Shown one piece after another: positions 1 to 10,484 of a stretch of DNA of 64,000 bases. This DNA comes from Ophiosphaerella korrae (lineage: Eukaryota; Ascomycota; Dothideomycetes; Pleosporales; Phaeosphaeriaceae): NCBI GenBank assembly GCA_028456385.1, contig JALNQF010000237.1, positions 1-64,000 of the forward strand, in the 5' to 3' direction. Below the pieces are notes generated by a model. It did not search any database. It worked only from the letters and a program-made list of their open reading frames with translations, and was not told where the DNA came from. Position numbers and translations under genes: made by a program. How positions within the stretch are numbered: the first letter of the stretch is position 1; each line of letters opens with the position of its first letter.

Positions 1-215
1 TAAGTACTAGGTATATATACCTAGTAGCTTACTAAGCGCTAACTAAAAGTAGAAAGGTAGTTAAATGTTAGTAAGTTCGCAATGTTAGTAAGTTCGCAAT
101 GTTAGTAAGTTTGCGATGTTAGTAAGTTTTGTAATGTTAGTAAGTTTGCAATGTTAGTAAGTTGTAAACTTACTAACATTAGTGCGAAAATAAGAGATAT
201 AAGAGATAACTCCCT
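1..215 (+). repeat. left terminal inverted repeat
   Basis: This is the left arm of the inverted repeat, mirrored at about 4367-4510. The outer part contains an internal palindrome, CTAGGTATATATACCTAG. The inner part contains about six 17-bp tandem units and a hairpin (about 152-181), followed by a stretch that also has a looser counterpart in the right arm. Confidence 0.75.
65..163 (+). repeat. tandem repeat, about 17 bp x 6
   Basis: Six near-identical units of the form ATGTTAGTAAGTTYGCA lie head to tail. They differ at one or two positions, and one unit is a base longer. The right inverted-repeat arm carries only about two units, so the copy number differs between the two ends. There are no unique spacers, so this is not a CRISPR array. 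Confidence 0.85.
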
Positions 216-1757
216 TACAACTCTTTAGCTTTACTAGAATATTTAGATAACTTCTATACTATATATATAGATAACGTCTTAATATACTCTAATAATAAAA
301 TAAACTATATCTAGTACGTTTATATAGTATTTAAATAACTAAAAGAGTAAGGCTTCTATATAAACTCTAAAAAATCTAGCCTCTATACTATATTAGTTAA
401 GTTTTTAAGTATAATTATCTCTAATAAAAGAATTATAATAGATTCTTCTAAAGTTAAAGCTATTTAAGAGTAAGAAATACTAAATACTACTAAAGAAGTC
501 TTAGCTTTTCTAAGCTATACTAGATTCCTTTAGTACTTTATTAAGGATTACTTAAACCTTACCTTACTACTTACTAAGTTAATTAAGTTTAAAGTTATTA
601 TTAAACTTTCTAAAAGAAATAAGCTTCTCTTTTAAAAAACTTAGTATAAGCTTTTTATAATTACTTAAGAATATATAAATACTTTTAATAAACTAAAATC
701 TACTTTTTAGCTAAGAGTAGTCTTACTTTACTTTAACTCCTTAAAACTAATCTATATCTAAACTAATACCTTAAGGTAAGCTTTAAGTAGAGTAATAAGC
801 TAACTAAACTAAGATAGAATCTAATAGTAAGTTAGCTACTTCTTAAAAAAATACACTCTAGTAGAATATAACTATAATATCTATAACCTAGAACTTAAAT
901 CTATATTCTAAGCATTTAAAGAATAAAAAATAGAGCTTATAAGTAGTCTATATATAATCTATATTATAATAGACGTTTATAATTTAGAAACCTTTATAAT
1001 AACTAAAAAGCTTAATTACTACTAAGCTTACTAGTTATTATTCTTATCTTAATTTAACTTCTATATTAAATATATACCTAGTAATATAAATAAGGTTATA
1101 GATACCCTAAGTTACTAACTATAGAATTACCTTATAGATAATTCTAATCTCTAAGTATTAGGAGCTACCTAAGTTATCTTAAAGCCTTAAGTCTTAGACT
1201 TAGGCGTAAAACCTATACTAAATATTATAATTTATACTCTAAGCCTTATAGACCTATAAAAGCTAGATAGATTTACGCTAAAATAAGCTACTATAGTATA
1301 TACCTACCTTTACTATATTATAAGAATAAAACTTAAATTAGTAAACTTACTAGAGAATTTTCTACTACTTTATAATAAAGAACTAGACCTAGAACTCTTA
1401 CTATATATTATTAACTTACACCTAATAGAAGAATTACTAGATATAGTATACTTAGAAAACTACGTAGCCTAAGCTATATTTACTACTATAGATAGTAGAT
1501 AATAAAAACTATTAAAAGCTTTTTATAAAGTAAAATACTACTTCTTATATACTAATATTAGCTTTACTAGATTAAAGAAAGAAAAGTACTTCTAGATTAA
1601 TAAAATACGTCTATATATCTCTCTAAATACTTATCTACGCTACTAAATCTTTAATTTATACTATAACTATTAGTTAGTAGGCTATAAAAAACTTTATAGT
1701 ATACTATATCTAATATATAAGTACTATTATTAGCTTAAGATTCTCTAAGCTATTAAG

Positions 1758-2217
1758 TATTATAGGCGTAACAAGAGAAATCGAGATAGAACTAATTAGT
1801 CCTAACTTAAGTACTAACGAAGTATAAGATAAGTAGGGTAACAACCTAGATTAAGAAATAAACTATAACCTAGACACGTAATATAGAGTAATCTATAAAC
1901 ACGTATAATAGATTAAGGTAATCTATAAGTACGTGCAATAGATTAAAGTAATCTATAAATACGTATAATAGATTAGGGTAATCTATAAGGTCGTATAAAT
2001 AGATTAATATAAGTATATAGTTAATAGTAATACGTATTATTAGGATAGTATTAGTAATCTAATCTCTAACCTAGAACGCTAATACTTGATATTACATACA
2101 CAAATTAACTATTATTTATAGTTATTACTAATTACTATATAAGCTTTTGTTATTACCTTCTAATCTACTAATAATATATAAGGGTTACTATAGTCGACTA
2201 TAGGTAACCCTATTATA
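1758..2217 (+). mobile_element. solo LTR with 5-bp target duplication, inserted in the gypsy integrase
   Basis: This 460-base stretch matches the reverse complement of the two LTRs at 56765-57214 and 63374-63822. Shared blocks include AACAAGAGAAAT near its start and a GGGTTAC...GTCGAC...GTAACCC segment near its end. The terminal TG and CA dinucleotides have become TA, which is the change RIP makes. It is flanked on both sides by TTAAG (1753-1757 and 2218-2222). No internal retrotransposon sequence accompanies it, so it is a solo LTR left by LTR-LTR recombination. It splits the host gypsy integrase between the zinc-finger region and the catalytic core. Confidence 0.85.
1888..2010 (+). repeat. 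tandem repeat, about 30 bp x 4, inside the solo LTR
   Basis: Four units of the form GTAATCTATAAxxACGTxxAATAGATTAxG follow one another within the solo LTR. The two LTRs of the right-hand element show no such expansion, so the copy number changed within the family. Confidence 0.75.
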
Positions 2218-4366
2218 TTAAGTAAATTTATAATATATACCTAATCTACTACTATATAAAGAGCTTATAAGATAGTAAACTTAGTTACTTCTAAACTATA
2301 CTTATTCTATACGTACTTTAGACTAATATCTTAGTAAACTATATTTAAGCCTTACTAGCTAGTAAAAATAGTAAGTAAGTTTATAAATATATTTTAGTAA
2401 TTTACTACTACTTTATAAAAAGACACTATTTTTTCTTTTATAAGTCTCTAAAACTTAAAAAAGCTACCTAATATTTTATATTTATTTTTAAGCTTTATAG
2501 AGTCTTAATAAATATTATATCTAATAAAAAAATAACTTTTATTAGCTAATTTTAGTACTATATATATATAAACGCCTTAATATTACGCAAAAGCTTTAAA
2601 CTACCTACTACTTAGAAACTAGTAACTAAACTAGGTAAGTAAACTAAGCCCTAGAAATCTTCTTAAAGTAATACGTTAACTACGCGTAAGATAACTAGAT
2701 AGCCTAGCTATATATAGCTAAGTTCTAAGTAAATAATACTATTAATATATCTATTAAGATAACCTTATTTCTTATAAATCTAGGGTATTACCTTTATAGT
2801 AGTATATACCTTAGTAAAAGTAATAAAGCTTAACTAAACTTAACTTAACGTAACTAATATATATAATTAGATAAGCTACTTAATACTTATAGTAACTAAG
2901 TAGTCTACTTTAAAGAAAAAATACTCTAAGTATAATAAGAATAAGTAGCTTAAGCTAATACCTTTTACTAAAGTAAACTAGTATATAAAGTTAGTAACTA
3001 AGTTTATATTAGTATAGCTAATTAGAAAACTACTTACTTAACTCTAAAATTAAACTACTAATAATTAAGCTTATACTTTATTAAGAAAGTTATCTATAAT
3101 AGTAAAGTATATAAGCTAGTACTACTTTAAGAGATACTAAGTAAAGGTATATTCTTAGTTTTCTTTCTAAAACTCTTATACTCTAGAGATTAAAAGCTTT
3201 TACTAGATTAAAACTTACTATAGCTAATCTCTATTATTATTACTAATAAAGAAACTAGTAGTATATATAAAGAGTACCTAGTAGAAGCTATCTTAGATAT
3301 ACGCTTTAAAGAGCGTAGAAAATATATAAGATAGTACTACTTAGTCTATTAGACTAGCTATAATAAACCTATATAGGAGCTAGTAGAAGAATTTCTAAAA
3401 TATAAAGCTACTTTTAACTTTTACTAGAACTACTTAGAGAAGCCTAAACTATTAACTTTACGTATACCCCTAAAATAGAGCTCTAATAAAGACGTAACCT
3501 AGTAGAGTACTTTAGCCTATTAATAAGTATAAAAGAGCCCCTCTAAAGTATAATTACTACTTTTAACTCTTACTAGAACTACTTAAAAAAGCTTAAACTA
3601 CTAACTATATACTTTAAAATAGAACTTTAACAAAGACGTAACTTATTAGAGTACTCTAGCTTATTATTATACGTAAGAAGGCCCCTATAAAGTGTAATTA
3701 AAAAACTTTACTACTAGCTAAAGCTAAATTATAGCGTAAAAATAGTAGGAGTAGTTTACTTTAGCTAGTAAGTATAAAACTCTTTTTAGGTTAGGGCTTA
3801 TTTTTACTACTATAGCTACGACTACTACGCTCTCTTATAAATAGTTACGCGTAGGTCTAGTTTACTATTATAGAATTTATAACTAGCTACTAAATTCCTA
3901 GCTAAGGCTACTCTATACTACCTACCCTCTAATACTTATAAATATTAGGCTTACTAGGTCCCCTATATTAATAAACCTACTTATTATAAAGCCTATATCT
4001 ATAGTAAGTACTTATATAAAGATCTAGCGCTATTAAGTTACTTAGTAGTATTAACTTTACCTTCTCTTATATTATATATAAATACTTTTAGGTTTAATTT
4101 TATTAGCGTAAAGTAAAAGTAATAGAAAAGAGTTTATAGTTAATATATTTTATATATAAAAGTTATATAGGCCTTAATTTTATACTAAAATTAGTAAAAA
4201 CCTTAGTACTATACTTACTTAGTACTAGTCTTAACTCTAAAATCTCTATACATCGTTAAACTCCTTAACTATAATAACTACTACTACTACCTATTAAGTA
4301 TTAATAGTTAATTAGAGCTCTCTTTAAGCTCTAGGAATTTACTTTTTAAAAGGAGAGAGACGTGTA

Positions 4367-4510
4367 AAGGAGTTACCCTTATATTTCTTACTTTACGCTA
4401 ATGTTAGTAAGTTTGTAACTTACTAACATTGCAAACTTACTAATATTTAACTACCTTTCTACTTTTAGTTAGCGCTTAGTAAGCTACTAGGTATATATAC
4501 CTAGTACTTA
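4367..4510 (-). repeat. right terminal inverted repeat
   Basis: This is the reverse complement of the left arm. It ends in the same palindrome-containing outer sequence as the left arm. Its internal 17-bp repeat block is shorter than the left one, and it keeps the hairpin formed by opposing ATGTTAGTAAGTT units. Confidence 0.75.
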
Positions 4511-4559
4511 CTTAGATAGCTTTATCTACAATTTACTCTTTTTAGTTAATTGTTAAAAC

Positions 4560-4785
4560 TGCCTTATTAAGTTATCTTGCGTAAAGTCTACCTTACAATA
4601 GGTTACGTCTTTATTAAAGGTCTATTTTAGGAGTATACGTAGAGTTAGTAGTTTAGGCTTCTCTAGGTAGTTTTAGCAAAAGTTAAAGGTAGCTTCGTGT
4701 TTTATAAATTCTTCTACTAGCTCCTATATAGGTTTGTTATAACTAGTCTACTAGACTAAGTAGTAGATATACTCTAGGAGGACTG
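4560..4785 (-). pseudogene. second gypsy chromodomain fragment, inverted
   Basis: The minus strand here is a near copy of the plus-strand chromodomain region at about 3320-3530. It has the same reading of the form ELVEEFxKxxATFNF followed by a similar tail. It lies just outside the right inverted repeat in the opposite orientation, so a second copy of the same gypsy family, or an inverted duplication of the first, abuts the element. The A/T-rich RIP composition ends abruptly at about 4785. Confidence 0.7.
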
Positions 4786-5420
4786 TCCGAGCCCTGGATG
4801 TCCGGAAAGCCGAGACACATGCAAAATCGTTCACCGCTTACAAGGCGAGGATGCAGGAGTATGAATAGAAGCTGGCAGCACTTATGCTGCAAGCTGATGC
4901 TGCAATTGAGGGAATGTATGACTCTCTATCATCCTCTGGAATTTAACAAGGCTTGCTCAGCTAACTCAACTAGGAATCCCGAGGCAAACCTAGTCTCGAT
5001 CAAGCAAGAACTCCAAAAGGATTGTATTTCGATCTTGGCTGCCTAGCATGCCCAGCATTTCCATCTCTTCAATTCTATCAGTTCCTCCACAATAGGCTTA
5101 CCGCAAATCAATCTCTACGAAGCGGAAGCCATTGACCAGTATCTGCTACATCCTTATATCCGCATTCAGAAGCCCATCTAACTGCCTCCAGACCACCTCA
5201 CTAATGCTCGTTCAAGCGACAATATCCTATCCATCGTCGCCTCCAAGGTTCTCCGCCAGTGTAGACGGCTATTGCCGCTTCCGCTAGCTTGCATGAAACG
5301 GCATCCAATCGCGTACTAGGCTGCGCACATCGACTGACCGATTGTGAAATAATATGTCTCTTGGTGTCATCCCTGTGGTAAAGCTACACAAAGATGGAAG
5401 CAACCTCGCACATTGGCAGG
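4786..5420 (+). pseudogene. unrecognised broken coding remnant
   Basis: A plus-strand reading continues for about 200 codons interrupted by TAG, TAA and TGA codons that would mostly restore to glutamine or arginine codons, with one frame change near 5090. Readable pieces include EYE(stop)KLAALMLQADAAI and, in the second frame, NLYEAEAIDQYLLHPYI and VSWCHPCGKATQRWK. The stop pattern suggests a RIP-mutated gene or transposon piece. I do not recognise the family, and the assignment as former coding sequence is tentative. Confidence 0.35.
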
Positions 5421-6007
5421 AGTTATTCGTATTTCTACCCTTAATCCATGCGGAAGGAGGTTAGACTCTAATCCTTTTATCTCCTTCTCTTATGGTGCCC
5501 CGTGCGCTCCAAAATACAGAGAGCTAATCCTATTAGCTTTTATAATAAAGGGTTTAGGGTCGTTATATAGAGGACGGACTGCAACTTTAGTATCCTGCGT
5601 AACCGAACCCGGTGTACCTAACAGTACTACTATTTAATAATCTGACTATAGTATCGATAGGTTTGCAGCCATGGAGTGTTGAGTTAATGTTTGGTGTTTA
5701 GTGACGCGTACACCCGTAAGTGAGCAGCGGCCTGCGTAAGTTGTGGACAAAGATTCACCACAATTTTTAGGGCAGAAGAGAGAAGACTTCAGAAGGCATA
5801 CAAACATAATAATAACTAGTATACTAATAATGACACCATACTTGGATTAGCATAGCTCGCTATATATCTTACTACTAGCATTTTAACTATAAAATATACG
5901 TTTTCGATATAAGGCCTAGTTAGACTTAAGTAGTAAAGTATTCCATAACCTCCTCGACCTCTTATACCTAGACACCTCCCTAAGGTCAGTCCCTAACGGA
6001 TAAGACT
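5421..6007. other. non-coding stretch, nothing recognised
   Basis: A short open frame at 5413-5637 has low-complexity content and no recognisable domain. The remainder becomes A/T rich towards 5800-5950. I see no gene, only the 3' flank of the esterase gene on the minus strand. Confidence 0.5.
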
Positions 6008-6871
6008 CTATGTAAATTGCTTGAAAAATTCCCAAGTCTCAGTATGCGAGAAGGTTGTACTCGCCCCAGAATCCTTCGGCTGTGGAGTATGGGGCCCATC
6101 GAATGCTACCCAAACGACTGGATACTTCGGATTGCATCCCTGATACACCGTCTTGATATGCTTGCCGCTACCGGCGGCAGGCTCAGCCGGTGTCTGTGCA
6201 GTACACCCGTTATTCTTGACGAAGCGGTCGCGCATCTGGCGACCACCAGCAATAGGCAATACCTGGTCACTGACACCGTGCTGCCCATAGTATGCGATAG
6301 GGTCGTTGCCACCAGAGCAGCCACTGATTTGAGGATTTCCAGAGAGGGCAGCCACAGCACGAAAGTCCTTCGCCAGCGAGCATGCAATAGCATATGACAT
6401 GGCGCTGCCGTAGCTGAAGCCCGTCGAGAAGCGCAAATTTTCATCAATGCAAAGGTCATCGTTGAGCGTCTGGACTAGCGTGCTGATAAAAGTGATGTCT
6501 TGTCCGCCAGTGTTCTGCCACCCGTTGCTGATACCATCTGGTGCGACGTAGATGGCTCCAACCGTATCGTTGACCAGAGAGGGCATGCCGTACCATGGCA
6601 GATAGCCACCGGTTCCAACAGTCACTTGTTGCGCTGTACCCCCGAGGGCGTGGAGCGTGAAGATTAGACGGTAAGGGTGGTTGTTGTCGTAGTTATCCGG
6701 CAGCTTCACGTAGTAGGATCGTGCTCGGCCGCCGACAGTTAAACTGAGTGGCTTTGTGCTAGCATCTGGGCCGACGACGCTTGGTGCTTTTCCACAACCC
6801 GGGGAGGCCTTTGCGGCTAGGGCACAGGTGAAAACCGTACTGAAGAGTAAAGCCACGGATTGCCAATGCAT
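6008..6871 (-). CDS. secreted feruloyl esterase-like protein (CE1/LpqC-like, type C/D)
   Basis: This is a single-exon 287-residue protein, starting at an ATG. A signal peptide spans about residues 1-20, followed by the cysteine-containing start of the mature esterase (SPGCGKAP). The alpha/beta-hydrolase nucleophile elbow is GFSYG at 151-155 (Ser153). A candidate acid residue is Asp202 in HGVSD and the candidate catalytic histidine is His261 in FDGPHTP. The order and spacing fit fungal feruloyl esterases that release ferulic or coumaric acid from arabinoxylan. Many relatives read GFSYGGGMS at the elbow where this one reads GFSYGSAMS. It is intact between two decayed regions, about 12 kb from the cluster that could consume cinnamic acids. 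A PHB-depolymerase-like esterase of unknown substrate is the alternative. Confidence 0.85.
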   Translation of the reverse strand: MHWQSVALLFSTVFTCALAAKASPGCGKAPSVVGPDASTKPLSLTVGGRARSYYVKLPDNYDNNHPYRLIFTLHALGGTAQQVTVGTGGYLPWYGMPSLVNDTVGAIYVAPDGISNGWQNTGGQDITFISTLVQTLNDDLCIDENLRFSTGFSYGSAMSYAIACSLAKDFRAVAALSGNPQISGCSGGNDPIAYYGQHGVSDQVLPIAGGRQMRDRFVKNNGCTAQTPAEPAAGSGKHIKTVYQGCNPKYPVVWVAFDGPHTPQPKDSGASTTFSHTETWEFFKQFT

Positions 6872-8520
6872 ATTGAAGGGTCAGGGCCACAGGGACTTGG
6901 CCAGAGAATCAGAGTCGAGAATGGAATATTCTATTCTATGATAGTGAAGGGCTCAGCCTAAATACTACTAGTTAGCAAGGCAGTCGAAACAAGATGGGGT
7001 CATTGAGAATGAAATCGATACTGCCGTGTCAAGTAGTTAAGGTGTAACGACTAGTGGTCGAAATATACATTAAAACCGTTCCGGTTCTATATTTCCTGGT
7101 CGTGCACTTTGCTGCTTGTGGATGTTGAAGTGCAACGATAATCCCGTTTTCGGATGCCGTGATAGACTGGGGATATATGAAATAAGTAGCAAAAATCGTG
7201 TAGTATCAACATAATCGGCCCCTAGATATATAGTTCAAGCTGAGTTCATAGTATGATATACAGGTCTCCCGCATTTTCTTGAACTACTAACTGACATTAT
7301 GGGGTGTATCATTCTGAAAGCTTTGTTACCAGCCAGTGCACGGACCTTGATCCTCCATCCGGAGAAAATCAGTCGACAGTCGCACCCTTTCGAGGATGCA
7401 GGATTTTCATTTAACAATACTCTGATACGAAACTGTGGGGAAGTACGTAAATGGCAATGGTTCGCAGATTTTAGACGCTGCAAATCAGGTTATAGTTTTA
7501 ACTACGAATCATAGCCTGGGCATAAAGAACATTTATCAACTCCCCGAATTCATTTGGCAACCAAACGTAGGTAGGAGGCCGGCAACTAAGTTCGGGTGTT
7601 ATAAGCGGCCGGCAACCAAAGACGGATATACACCCCCTCAAATAGAGATTCAAATATTCGAATCCTTGTCAAAGCTTGGCGTATCTTCGCTTCTGGGAGG
7701 AGCAGTATCCTAGGCAAACACATTTACAATTTCCATAAGACAGGTTTATAATAGAATTGATTTATCAGGAAACCCAGGCATAGCGGTTTGCGTATGCAAC
7801 TCCATTACTGCCAATAAATGACGTGGGGCCCGAGTCCGTAGTGGGTCATGGCCTGTAGTCACTGCCCTAACGCTAACACGCCCGTTATTGCCCGTGGCTA
7901 AGCCGCCCACCAAGTGCTGCCCACCACGGCTCGGCCCGCGCTGTGCGGCTAGAAATAAAGACTGCAGCCGCCAGACGAGGTCAAACAATTGACTCCATAT
8001 TCCAGCGCAGAAGTCTACGATGAAAGAACAAGTATACTACGATCACTGGGTGGAGACGATTAGATTCGTGCTTAGACATTAGGACAGATTTGGTTAACTA
8101 TATCGACGCTTGTCTCTGCGCAGCAAGACGCTTGGTATGCCGAGACACTTTTTCGTCCTGACTATCAGATTCCTCGCTCCATATTTGTGCAAAGTTATGC
8201 TTAGATTATTATAATCCTGCAGTTTTTGATTTCCCAGGGTAGCAGTTTCCGAGAGGATAGAGCGCGGTATTGGACGTGCTGTCAACCATTTTGTCAATGC
8301 CATTCACCATCTCCTCTCTAACACTCCCCTGTATTTGCCTGGAGCTCGAACACTTAAGTAAAAAGCTCGTATCTTTAATATTCAAAGCCTCGGTTCCGAA
8401 GGTTCATTTAGGGTTTTGTATTCCGACAGTTTTGCCAATTAAACGAAAAGTCCCTCAACATTTGTGTAAGAGGGCACAACGTTTTAGCTGTTATTGGCGC
8501 GCAGTGGCGTGATCGTTTAC
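6872..8520. other. intergenic stretch without recognisable genes
   Basis: The first part is the upstream region of the esterase gene. Around 7570-7625 a short imperfect repeat, GGCCGGCAACYAA, occurs twice. Several open frames of 60-90 codons exist on both strands, but none shows a domain, a signal peptide or consistent codon use. The stretch merges into the decayed helicase gene at its right end. Confidence 0.5.
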
Positions 8521-8529
8521 CTTTGTATC

Positions 8530-10390
8530 GTATTGTACCAAATTTGAAACTCATGAAGTCTTTTGACATGCTGGCCTTACCGACGGTATTATGGTGATAT
8601 TCATAACACTGCTATCATCTCGACAACTCTTTGACCTTACCCACTAAATTGTGATACGTAACAGCTTTGCCCTTTTTATATCTCCCCCTCTTTCGCTATA
8701 CAACTTCCAACACTATATTATCCGCCTCTTTTCTCTTGACCGCCTTGTCTACTTTGACTACGCTGTACGCTACGTTTGTCTGTAACGTGCCTACTCGGAA
8801 AATCTTTACTTGATCTCGTTCGAAATGCATCTGCCTGAACAACTCGTCCTCCTCGCTTGGCGGCAACGTTGCCATCAGTAATACTATCTGCGTCTCTGCG
8901 GTAGCTAACTTCTCTAACTGCTATATCTGCTTGCGAAACGTGTATTATTAGTTTAATATGATATAATACTCGTTGATGACAATATATTCTTACTGCCGCA
9001 TTGCCCGTAATTGATTCAAAAATGTTGCAAACTCTATACTTTGCACTGGCTTCAGTATTACTAACACGATTGCTGCTGTACTAGGCGGGCGTTAACTCTC
9101 CTACTTAATATATAATATCCTTAATATTCTACACCGCCGCTTTATATCTTCTTGAAGCGCGACCAACGGTAGGACAGCAATAGTAGTCCCTCCCTACTTA
9201 GCCTATGCCAGCGATATAAATAACATGCTCTTACTTGATGCTGTTAGTATGACAGCTACTACGGGGCTCTTGCCGGCAATAATAGCGCCGATAGCGTCTT
9301 CTTATACGCCCTAAAATTTGGCTGTCTTGCCTATTATACACTTTAACTGCACCGTTGTGTCTATCTTCCGCACCTAGCTCCACCTGTCAATTATGGCTTC
9401 GTCTGCCTCGCCCTCGAACAGGGCCCTCTTTCGCTCTCTATATACACTATCCTCTTTATTAACGTCACAAAACCCTAAAGATTGATACCGATCTATACTC
9501 GATATACAGAACTGCAACCGCTTCTCCACTACCGCTCCTGCCTACTCTATAACTCCTTACGCATATAACATACCTACAATATATACTGTATACCCAGCCT
9601 GCTTATCTGCAATCATTGCGACCATATTTTCGCTTTCTTATTGTTTATCGTTATCTCCTTCTATACTACAGCTTCCATCTGCTGCTAGAACGGCAACACT
9701 AACCACATGTGCTACACAAACAACTCGCCTACCTCGCTCGCGCGGTAAATATCGATAGATAATCTTAACGTCGCCGCTGACTGCGTGCCCCCTATAGTGC
9801 CGCGTTACGAATACCACCATACCATCCTCACCAAAAATGTTGCAGTATCCACCCTTACCAGTATTACTGCGTCAAATGCTCAAAATCGTACCATTTGTCC
9901 GCCGGCAATATACATCAGCATAATCAATTTCTCTCAGAATTCGACTACCCTAACAATATACGGCTCTATCTCTTTCCTGTCGATGCTGGGCGACGAACCT
10001 CGCTTCATGAATCTGTCTCGCACCCAGTGATCCTGCCCTGCCCTCTCAAGCAACCACCGCTCCCCACCTACTAGCATACGCGTTCGCTAGTCCCTCAAAA
10101 ACACCCGTTCGGGCCTCTGGTCCGTGGAGTTGTTACGCAACTTGGCCCATGGGGTGCTGGATGCGGGTTTCGCGGCGTCGCTCTTACTAAACAAGAACTC
10201 GTCCACCAACAATCGTCGACACTCGGCTGCTACCCCGTACACCATGCCGCGGAACCGCGCCAAGCTGAACCGCAAATTCTTGTACAACTCGTCCTGGCCT
10301 CCCCACTCGACGTAGCCGTGCGACGTTGTGTTGTAATGGACTTTCAATCCATACGTTCGCAAATCCAACATCACTGCATTGGCCACTTAC
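8530..10390 (-). pseudogene. RecQ-like telomere-linked helicase (TLH-type) remnant
   Basis: The minus strand reads, through stops and frame changes, as the carboxy-terminal half of the RecQ-like helicase found near fungal telomeres. In protein order: an open piece at 10386-10087 (ANAVMLDLRTYGLKVHY and RFRGMVYGVAAECRRLL), then GGERWLLERAGQDHWVRDRF near 10050, then DVKIIYRYLPRE near 9760 followed in another frame by MWLVLPF(stop)QQMEAVV, then AETQIVLLMATLPPSEEDEL near 8900, and finally a helicase C-terminal stretch with KVKELSR and NTVGKASM near 8560. At least eight stops and two frame shifts rule out function. Relatives are typically subtelomeric, which is the best clue to the origin of this block. 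Confidence 0.8.
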
Positions 10391-10484
10391 AGCGATCCAC
10401 CGTCACGCCTGGGCCTCCGAATTAGCGTTTCTTATGCAACCATGTACTGGAAGGCTATCCTAGACGATACAGCAATGTAGTTCA

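Larger units (their letters stand above)
200..3540 (+). pseudogene. Ty3/gypsy pol remnant: RT, RNase H, integrase, chromodomain (RIP-inactivated)
   Basis: Reading through stop codons on the plus strand gives a recognisable chromoviral pol. At about 225-290 is the reverse transcriptase core, YIDNVLIYSNN, where the catalytic YIDD has become YIDN. It is followed by the thumb and connection region and RNase H. Around 1280-1750 is the integrase zinc-finger region, ending near the reading AIKYYRRNK. After an inserted LTR (1758-2217) the integrase catalytic core resumes at about 2430-2820 with the readings TYYLETSNQTRQVNQALE and FLKQYVNYAQDNQIAQL, and a chromodomain follows at about 3330-3460. Stops are mostly TAA/TAG in place of glutamine codons. 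Gag and the RT amino-terminus are missing. The family level is secure; subfamily is not assigned. Confidence 0.85.
1..4510. mobile_element. RIP-degraded composite element bounded by long terminal inverted repeats
   Basis: The first about 215 bases reappear as reverse complement at about 4367-4510. The outer 60 or so bases, beginning TAAGTACTAGGTATATATAC, match essentially perfectly, and the similarity continues more loosely through the repeat block and a flanking stretch. The interior is a Ty3/gypsy pol remnant, annotated separately, so this is not a simple DNA transposon. Either a TIR element captured a 5'-truncated gypsy copy, or the inverted ends arose by rearrangement. The left end coincides with the window edge, so the true boundary and any target duplication cannot be checked. 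The whole stretch is very A/T rich with CpA nearly absent, as expected of RIP. No open frame survives. Confidence 0.7.

Noticed and set aside
65..163. CRISPR-like array
   Set aside because: The 17-bp units are directly adjacent without unique spacers, and the genome is fungal. This is a tandem repeat within an inverted terminal repeat.
5413..5637. 74-codon open frame as a gene
   Set aside because: No domain, no upstream context, and it follows directly on a decayed reading in another frame.
6017..6459. Open frames overlapping the feruloyl esterase gene on either strand
   Set aside because: They are shadows of a well-supported coding sequence.
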